From the NCBI GenBank assembly GCA_032718475.1, contig JAUCBJ010005623.1, positions 1-22,110 of the forward strand: a stretch of 22,110 nt of DNA. Reading direction: 5' to 3'. Position numbers and translations under genes: made by a program. Of the stretch, positions 16,523 to 22,110 are shown piece after piece. This DNA is from Nemertoderma westbladi. Lineage: Eukaryota; Xenacoelomorpha; Nemertodermatida; Nemertodermatidae. Numbering within the stretch: the stretch's first letter is position 1; the number at the start of each line of letters is the position of its first letter. The notes under the pieces are model-generated. The model ran no database searches. It was not told where the DNA came from and saw nothing but the letters and a program-made list of their open reading frames with translations.

Positions 16523-18469
16523 TATTTCACAAGATTCAAGATTAAAAAAAGAAATTACATACGAACAGCACTAGATAATGCAAAATGTGACACAAAGAAA
16601 TTGTGGAAGGCACTGCAACTAGTTGGGCCGCCAACAAAAATGGGGAAAAAAAAGGGATCACAGGGACCTACAGCACTGGAAATGAATGGAGAGATTTGCC
16701 ATAACCCCATTGACATTAGTAACCATCTAAATGACTTCTTCACGAGTGTAGCAGGTGAATTATTAGCTAAACTACCTCAACCATCAGGACGGTATGATCA
16801 TGTAGCAACAACTGATTATTATCGGCGACAAGGGATTATCCCTAACAGACTGGACCTATCTCCCACAAATGAAGCTGAGATCGCTAAAATAATATCTGAC
16901 CTTGATGAAACCAAGGCCACCGGCTCGGATGGTATACCAGTCAAAGTTATCAAAGATGGATTATCAGCAATAGTGGGGCCATTAACTGATATTGTGAATG
17001 AATCAATTGAAACATCCACCTTCCCAGAAATCTACAAACTCGCTAAAGTGGCAGCTGCCTTCAAGAAAGGGCGTAATCTAGAACGTGGAAACTATAGACC
17101 TTTATCTCTTCTCCCGATACTATCAAAGGTTGTAGAGCGTGCGGTCTATAATCAGGTTAAGATGTACTCAATTGAATCTGGCATCCTTAACAAATATCAA
17201 TCAGCCTTCCGCGATGGGTATTCAACAGAGACAGCGCTGCTATTGGTTGACAACTACATACGAGTAGCGATGGAACAGGGTAAAATGACAGGAATGATAT
17301 TAATTGACTTTAAAAAAGCATTTGATACGGTGAATCATGACATTCTAGTTCAAAAGCTACAAGCTATAGGTGCAACTAAGAAGACACAGGAATGGTTCAG
17401 ATCATATTTGACCAACAGGAGACAATATGTTGTAGTAAATGGTTCTAAGTCTGAGGTAAAACCAATCGACAATGGTGTACCGCAAGGTTCGATTCTAGGT
17501 GTCTGGTTGTACCTAGTTAATAGTAATGATTTTGACCAGGTCCTAGAGCAGGTATCGCAAGTACAAATGATAACTGATGGAAAAGAAGATATACTGCCAC
17601 CAAAGTTCGCTGATGATGTTGGCCTGCTTAAGTGTGATCAAAATCTTGAGGTAATTCAAAAATCCCTGCAAAATACTATGGATAGAGTAATCGAGTGGTG
17701 CATACAGAACCGTCTAACTATCAATCTTGACAAAACTGAAAGTATCTTGCTTGGTACAACACAACGACTACCTGATTCCACGCTGCAGATAACGTGTATG
17801 GGAACTGATATTAAACCGAAGAAATGCGTAACTTATCTTGGTTCAATGATTAATTCGACACTATCGGGTGTTGAAATGGCTACAAAAACCCTGAAGAAAG
17901 GTAACGCACGTCTGAAATACCTACACCGAAATGGGGCTTTATTATCCAGGGAACTCCGGAGAATGCTATGTAACTGTCTTATACAGCCGCACCTAGATTA
18001 CGCGTCATCAACATGGTTTATCTCTGCCCCAAAAAAACTCTGTGACCAATTAGAAGCGCTGCAGCGAAAGTGCATTCGTTACTGCCTAGGAATGGGTCCA
18101 CGATCCCACATCAACTCCTCCCACTTCATTGCCATAAACTGGCTGCCAATACGGCTGCGAGTGCAGTCAGTAATTCTGTCGCACATGTACCGTATTTCCC
18201 ACGGTACGTCACCTCCATATCTATGCGAACTGGTAGAGTTTCACGAAGGTCGACCTGGGATGCGTAGACCCTCAAACCGCGCACTTCTACCTCATAAACG
18301 CACGGTACATGGACAAATGGCGCTAAGCTATGAAGGGCCTAGACTGTGGAATAAACTGCCGGAGTCTGTAACCACTGCTGAATCCATTGTTTCCTTTAAG
18401 CACAAACTGAAAGAGCATTATTTGACGCAGCTAGAGAGCTCTGACCAATCAGCATTTCAATATTTTTAA
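16523..18469 (+). CDS. LINE reverse transcriptase, intact frame without endonuclease
   Basis: About 649 codons without a stop. Counting residue 1 at 16601: the RT starts near residue 100 (KATGSDGIPVKVIKDG), with NYRPLSLLPILSKVVER, YQSAFRDGYSTETALL, motif A DFKKAFDTVNHD (Asp 236, codon at 17306), GVPQGSILG from residue 292, the catalytic FADD (17606-17617, Asp 338-339), and LDKTESILLG. A thumb/C-terminal part follows, with LIQPHLDYASSTWF, CIRYCLG and the closing LWNKLP / FKHKLKEHYL. Catalytic aspartates of motifs A and C are all present, so RT could in principle still be functional. After GVPQGSILG the usual GPLLFLIYINDL is replaced by GVWLYLVNSNDF. ATG codons are absent near the start because the 5' end is truncated. 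Likely a CR1/Rex-type clade, not resolved by eye. Confidence 0.93.
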   Translation, partial: YFTRFKIKKRNYIRTALDNAKCDTKKLWKALQLVGPPTKMGKKKGSQGPTALEMNGEICHNPIDISNHLNDFFTSVAGELLAKLPQPSGRYDHVATTDYYRRQGIIPNRLDLSPTNEAEIAKIISDLDETKATGSDGIPVKVIKDGLSAIVGPLTDIVNESIETSTFPEIYKLAKVAAAFKKGRNLERGNYRPLSLLPILSKVVERAVYNQVKMYSIESGILNKYQSAFRDGYSTETALLLVDNYIRVAMEQGKMTGMILIDFKKAFDTVNHDILVQKLQAIGATKKTQEWFRSYLTNRRQYVVVNGSKSEVKPIDNGVPQGSILGVWLYLVNSNDFDQVLEQVSQVQMITDGKEDILPPKFADDVGLLKCDQNLEVIQKSLQNTMDRVIEWCIQNRLTINLDKTESILLGTTQRLPDSTLQITCMGTDIKPKKCVTYLGSMINSTLSGVEMATKTLKKGNARLKYLHRNGALLSRELRRMLCNCLIQPHLDYASSTWFISAPKKLCDQLEALQRKCIRYCLGMGPRSHINSSHFIAINWLPIRLRVQSVILSHMYRISHGTSPPYLCELVEFHEGRPGMRRPSNRALLPHKRTVHGQMALSYEGPRLWNKLPESVTTAESIVSFKHKLKEHYLTQLESSDQSAFQYF

Positions 18470-19190
18470 CTTTTTAACTTACGTACAGTACTTGAATGGA
18501 CCTCCATGGAAACGAGGCACTGGCCTCATGGAGCTATCCAATACGCCTTTATTTATTTTAATTATTAATTACTCAATAATAATAATAAACTTACGTCTAA
18601 CATGAATAGACACAAGATAGTCAGATTATTGTTTTCAATTTTTATTTGTTTACTAGTATTTGTAAATACTTATTTTTTTCTTTTTTTTTTAGTTGACTTA
18701 AATTAATAACTTTTATGACTCTGAAGATTTTAGTAATATATATGCCGAATGTGACAGTAGCCGAATAATATCTGTATAAACTTGCCAAATTTAATATGTA
18801 GGGAAATCCCCTATTTTCTGTTCTCGGTGCAATAATTTTAATGATTTCTTAAGTAAGTTTTAATATGTATTTTGCAGTCCTTGGTGCCATTAAGAGCTCT
18901 GAGCAATCAGCACCTCAATATTTTAATATTTTAACTTTTTAACTTACTTATTTTTAACTACTAATTACTGAATACTGAAATAAACGTACGTTAAAATATG
19001 ATTAGACACAAGTCAGATTATCGCTTCAAATTTTATTTGTTTAATAGTATTTGAAATATTTTTATTCTTTACTTGACTTAAATTAATAACTGTTATGATT
19101 TTAAAGATTTTATGACCGAATAATATCAGTATAAACTTAACAAATCTAATATGTATTTTTATGCTCTTGGTGCAATAATTTTTACAATTT
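18435..19190 (+). repeat. Tandem duplication of the LINE 3' end (last codons plus 3' UTR)
   Basis: AGAGCTCTGA.CAATCAGCA begins both copies, at 18435 and 18893 (offset 458). In copy 1 these bases encode the last residues of the RT protein and its stop. In copy 2 they are non-coding. Shared downstream blocks include TTAACTTTTTAACTTAC, AGACACAAG, ATTTTATTTGTTTA, GACTTAAATTAATAACT, CCGAATAATATC and GGTGCAATAATTTT. Copy 2 is shorter (about 300 bp) and copy 1 carries extra segments, for example CATGGAAACGAGGCACTGGC near 18507. Confidence 0.85.
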
Positions 19191-19308
19191 TAAAGACATG
19201 GATATGGATATTACTGTCTGTCCAATTATGTAAAGTATTACCGGTAATATGTATTCTGTTATTACGTAATTTGTATCTATACAGTACTCTATATTTATGG
19301 CGTAAAAA

Positions 19309-19336
19309 CAATCAATCAATCAATCAATCAATCAAT
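19309..19336 (+). repeat. (CAAT)7 microsatellite, LINE tail
   Basis: Seven perfect CAAT units follow TTTATGGCGTAAAAA and end the LINE. Confidence 0.95.
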
Positions 19337-19420
19337 ATAATTATTATTTTACTCTCAGAATTTGCCGGATAAAACATAACATACAGTAACTATGCATAAC
19401 TAAACAAAACTAAGCTAAAT

Positions 19421-19741
19421 GATCCAACTTTCGAAGAGTCTACAAATTTATCCTTCGTTTAGAAGGTTAATTTATCCTTAGAATATAAGGTAATTTATCC
19501 TTCGAATAGTCTGATAGTAGCATAAATTATCATTCTAAACGCAGGATAAAAACTATAAATTCATCCACCCTTCGAAAAGTCTACAAATTTAGCCTTCATT
19601 TAGAAGGATAATTTATCCTTCGAATAGCTGCATAAATTATCCTTCTAAACGAAGGATAAAAATTATCAATTCATCCACCCTTCGAAAAGTCTACAAATTT
19701 ATCCTTCGTTTAGAAGGATAATTTATCCGGCGAATAGTAGG
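19421..19741 (-). repeat. Right subterminal array and inverted terminus of the 6.1-kb segment
   Basis: Three units start at 19421, 19561 and 19671 with (G)ATCCA-CTTTCGAA-AGTCTACAAATTTA-type sequence, 110-140 bp apart. Each contains facing arms such as CCTTCGTTTAGAAGGATAAT and ATTATCCTTCTAAACGAAGG, which would fold into hairpins. The outer end TTTATCCGGCGAATAGTAGG (19722-19741) and ATCCACCCTTCGAAA (19673-19687) are the inverse of the left terminus at 13654-13722. A single-base variant of the terminal word, ATTTGCCGGATAAA, also occurs at 19359 in the opposite orientation. This array might therefore alternatively be a free-standing element of about 385 bp. Confidence 0.75.
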
Positions 19742-19885
19742 CATATTTACAGTCCCTATCTCATTCTGAATATTATTTCTCAAACTGGGTATCATTTCTC
19801 AAACCTTTTACTAATGATAGTCAACGGAGAATTTCAGTAGGTAAGACTGGGGTAAGAGTTGAGAAATCAGAAAGATGCAGCCAGC

Positions 19886-19935
19886 TCAATCTAACTCAAA
19901 CTAGAGTCTGGCGCCATGGTTTGAGTTAGGTTGAC
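19886..19935. repeat. Subterminal hairpin CTAACTCAAAC / GTTTGAGTTAG
   Basis: CTAACTCAAAC and GTTTGAGTTAGG face each other around TAGAGTCTGGCGCCATG, near the left end of the 2.36-kb element. The same word recurs near its right end, as expected of transposase-binding subterminal sites. Confidence 0.6.
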
Positions 19936-20546
19936 TTCCAACTGTGCCATACTCAGCATTACTGTTCCTGTACGGGATGGATAATTACTCTGGTTGAATG
20001 AGGCACCACATGGGGAAGGGGCCTCTGTCTGTTGCTTGGGCTCTTGAGTTAATGGGTTGAATTACATAAGCTGGGCAGGCCGGCTTGCGTGTGTCTCATA
20101 AAAGACATGTCAATCACGCAGTTCCTTTGTGGGCTTTACTAAATGTATGTTGTTAACTAAACCACACTGGCTCGGTCTGTTTGTAGAGAAAGTTTTAATT
20201 CTGGGAATATTGTTGTGGGAAATTGGTGCTCTGTTGTCTGTCTGTTTGATGTCAATTGGTGCCTTACAAGACATATCAGTTTAACAATCGAATGGTTAAT
20301 TAAGAATTATTAGTACATATGGGACCTCGCAACACCCCCCCCCCCCCCCCACCCTCCCATAAATATGGCCCTGTCTATAACAGAGGTTACCTCTGGCCCC
20401 TTTGCCCGGTATTCCCACACCCTTATGTATTGCGAATAATTGTGTTGACGATGTAATAGACTCTGGTCCTTTCAATGCACATACATTTCATCTAAATTTA
20501 AATTTAATACGCATATATTTTATCTCATTCCATATGACATCCAGCC
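19936..20546. other. Interior of the 2.36-kb element, no gene seen
   Basis: Unique-looking sequence with a 16-C run at 20335-20350. A short frame at 20402-20713 crosses into the nested repeat and its (GTC)n run, and I do not accept it as a gene. Confidence 0.5.
20335..20350. repeat. Poly(C) tract, 16 C
   Basis: Uninterrupted C run followed by ACCCTCCC. It is the right-most of the long G/C homopolymers in the window. Confidence 0.97.
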
Positions 20547-20625
20547 TGTGGGGCGAGCCACGAAGTTGGCGGAGCCTTAGCGAATTGACACTGTTAGGGG
20601 GTGGGTCAATTTATGCAAATAGTTG

Positions 20626-20657
<32 letters not shown>

Positions 20658-21040
20658 GTCGTTACGATTTTGACATGCTAATAACTTTGTCGGATTTAAA
20701 GCTGCCAAGTTGAAAATTTGTAGGTATCAATATGAGCAAAAGTTGAGATTTTTGAGAGACTTTCAGACACCATCAGTGCAATGGTCTCCCGCTAGAGGGC
20801 CACATGTCTAAACATTAAATGCCCTCCCATTTCTTTGCTTTTAATCCGTTTAAGCTGAAACTTGGCAGATATGTATTAGACCATTAGCTGTGACTTTCAA
20901 AGGAGGCGAATCCATCTGCAGTTCTCCAGTCTGCCGCTAGAGGGCCAACGTGACTATTTGCATAAATTGACCTACCCCCTAACAGTGTCAATTCGCTAAG
21001 GCTCTGCCAACTTCGTGCTGCGCGAAGTCCCCACTTCGTG
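20547..21040. mobile_element. 0.5-kb inverted-repeat (foldback) element with internal tandem duplication
   Basis: Bases 20559-20622 and 20954-21017 are inverse copies, 62 of 64 matching by eye (CACGAAGTTGGC.GAGCCTTA, continuing to ATTTATGCAAATAG). The left outer edge, TGTGGGGCGAGCCACGAAG, is the opening of the 56-bp units at 1697-1864 and 3041-3208. The right outer edge carries a small hairpin, CTTCGTGCTGCGCGAAG. Next to the left arm is (GTC)n at 20625-20661. The interior is an old tandem duplication of about 145 bp with the shared word CCGCTAGAGGGCCA at 20789 and 20934. No coding frame. Confidence 0.85.
20625..20661. repeat. (GTC)n microsatellite
   Basis: About twelve GTC units with one GTT interruption, just inside the left arm of the foldback element. 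Confidence 0.95.
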
Positions 21041-21478
21041 TCTCATAATTATTAGCAATGCTCCTTTAATGGAATATTTATAATCTAATATATTTTTAAG
21101 ACCAACATTAAAATACAGTAATAATTTTAATTCCGTGTATTTTAATGTACTTTATTTATTGACACACATTTTAAAATACGTATGTTTTTTTTTATGGGGG
21201 AAACCCCATCATCATAATACTTAAGTTAATTTGTCAGCATATGTTATCTTTGTTTTAAGTTACATTATGGTGTAAATTTATATTAATAAATAATAATAAT
21301 AATAATATTACATTAGTTATTATTTATAAATATAATGTAGAACTTCGATCTTGACGACTTTCAAACAGGTGGAGCAGTTCCTACTGACAACTCTTGTAAC
21401 GAACGTAACAACTACAAAGCAAATATATTGAATAACTTATTATTAATACTGTAGCTTAAGGGAATAAAGTGAATCTTT
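21041..21478. other. AT-rich stretch, no gene seen
   Basis: AT-rich with (AAT)n at about 21285-21307. A 40-codon open stretch from 21343 (FDLDDFQTGGAVPTDN) begins right after a stop and has no recognisable features. Confidence 0.5.
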
Positions 21479-21565
21479 GGGCCAAAACGTCCGACATGCA
21501 AATCTTGTATTTCATTCATTGGGCCGAAACGTCCTAGGCCAAAACGTCTCAGACCGAAATGTCTG
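21479..21565. repeat. GGCCRAAACGTC short repeat cluster
   Basis: Variants of GGGCCAAAACGTCC occur at 21479, 21521, 21537 and 21551 (the last as AGACCGAAATGTCTG). The last three are immediately adjacent, with a period of about 15-16 bp. Confidence 0.85.
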
Positions 21566-22058
21566 TTACCCTAGTAAAACATTAGTAAAACATTAAAGTT
21601 AAACATTAGAAACATTAGCGAAATATACGCGACATTAAAATAAATTTATAAAATTGGTTGGTTATATTATATGGTTATATTTTAATGTAAAATAACGTTA
21701 ATATGTTATGAGTCATACATACTTAATAAATGTAATAATAAATTAATAAATCTTCAGTTTAATAATGTAGCATATATTTTTTTTTATTCTGAAATTTAAA
21801 AATAAATTGAGCCACTGAGTCTGCAACTTAATTCTCACTGTCTACTGGAGTTAATTACACACAAACAAATCAAGTTTAGGGAATGTTATAACAGCAGGAG
21901 ACCATCAAACCCGTAGGCAGAGTATAACAGAAGCGAGTGGGCCATTAAATACAGACAGCTTGTTGTATGAATGCTACACAGTGCACAGTGGGTGGTTACG
22001 CGAGTTTGAGTTGGGTTTGAGTAAATCAGACAGGTTTGAGTTAGTAAGAGTGTGGTAA
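21566..22058. other. AT-rich interior and right subterminal part of the 2.36-kb element
   Basis: A short AACATTAG/TAAAACATTA repeat lies at 21572-21620, followed by AT-rich sequence. GTTTGAGTT words from 21999 on belong to the right subterminal region. No gene is seen. Confidence 0.5.
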
Positions 22059-22110
22059 GAGAAAAGGTACCCAGTTTGAGAAACGGTATCTAGAATGCGA
22101 TAGGGACTGT

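Larger units (their letters stand above)
16523..19336 (+). mobile_element. 5'-truncated LINE with duplicated 3' end and (CAAT)7 tail
   Basis: The recognisable element starts at about 16523, in the linker before the RT domain, and so lacks the 5' UTR, any ORF1 and the endonuclease. It includes the long RT frame, a 3' UTR of which about 460 bp is tandemly duplicated, and a terminal (CAAT)7 microsatellite at 19309-19336. Short 3' microsatellites instead of poly(A) are typical of CR1/L2-type and related LINEs. Target duplications could not be found because the 5' junction is not sharp. Confidence 0.85.
19750..22109. mobile_element. 2.36-kb inverted-repeat element with CAGT ends, next to TA
   Basis: Left end CAGTCCCTATCTCATTCTGA (19750 on) and right end (ending 22109) are inverse copies over 51 bp with 8 mismatches by my count. 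Both include TTTCTCAAACTGGGTA. TA precedes the left end (19748-19749), and the last window base is T after the right end, as expected for a TA target duplication. CAGT ends and TA duplications are typical of pogo/Tigger-type Tc1-mariner elements. Subterminal GTTTGAGTTAG words occur in both orientations (19891, 19919, 22033). There is no transposase frame, so it is non-autonomous. It contains a nested element (20547-21040). Confidence 0.8.

Noticed and set aside
19151-19372. 73-codon hydrophobic frame
   Set aside because: Lies in the AT-rich LINE 3' end and runs into the CAAT tail. Its composition explains the hydrophobic residues.
20402-20713. 103-codon frame with an arginine run
   Set aside because: Crosses the boundary of the foldback element, and the arginines come from the (GTC)n microsatellite.

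Overview
This window looks like metazoan, probably invertebrate, nuclear DNA. It holds non-LTR (LINE) reverse transcriptases, a BEL/Pao LTR-retroelement remnant, a pogo/Tigger-type transposase, MITE-like inverted-repeat elements, minisatellites and long poly(dG)/poly(dC) tracts in an AT-rich background. There are no operons or bacterial signals. The taxon cannot be fixed from sequence alone. The repeated palindrome TAGGCCTA and the ACCGGTAC-type motifs are a composition signature that could be matched to a lineage by search. I see no confident host gene, only two weak candidate exon models (about 10333-10760 and 16136-16195).

Layout, left part: 1-934 is a 36-bp minisatellite that runs off the left edge. 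1510-3573 holds two about 0.7-kb direct copies (1510-2222 and 2854-3573) on either side of a LINE reverse-transcriptase fragment (2223-2562) and a 150-bp dispersed repeat that recurs at 5064-5214. 3574-6251 is gene-poor, with a 155-bp tandem repeat (4620-4975) and a 97-bp direct repeat whose second copy (6252-6348) abuts the BEL/Pao remnant.

Middle: 6341-8640 is a decayed BEL/Pao element. Gag, CCHC knuckle, protease and the post-protease segment are visible, but reverse transcriptase, RNase H and integrase are absent. In their place lies a roughly 310-codon frame of unknown origin. It is followed by a polypurine tract and a possible 3' LTR zone that carries tandem repeats (8800-9235) and is bracketed by inverted arms (8662-8750 and 9869-9955). 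11101-11541 is the C-terminal end of another LINE. 12229-13623 is a pogo-like DD35D transposase broken by one stop.

Right part: matching inverted termini at 13654 and 19741 enclose about 6.1 kb. Nested inside are a 507-bp MITE with target duplications (14668-15174) and a long 5'-truncated LINE (16523-19336) whose 3' end is tandemly duplicated. Finally 19750-22109 is bounded by 51-bp inverted repeats starting CAGT next to a TA, and the right one stops one base before the window edge. It hosts another inverted-repeat element (20547-21040) related to the repeats at 1617-3573. The functional content is a stack of mobile elements nested in one another, not a set of cooperating host genes.
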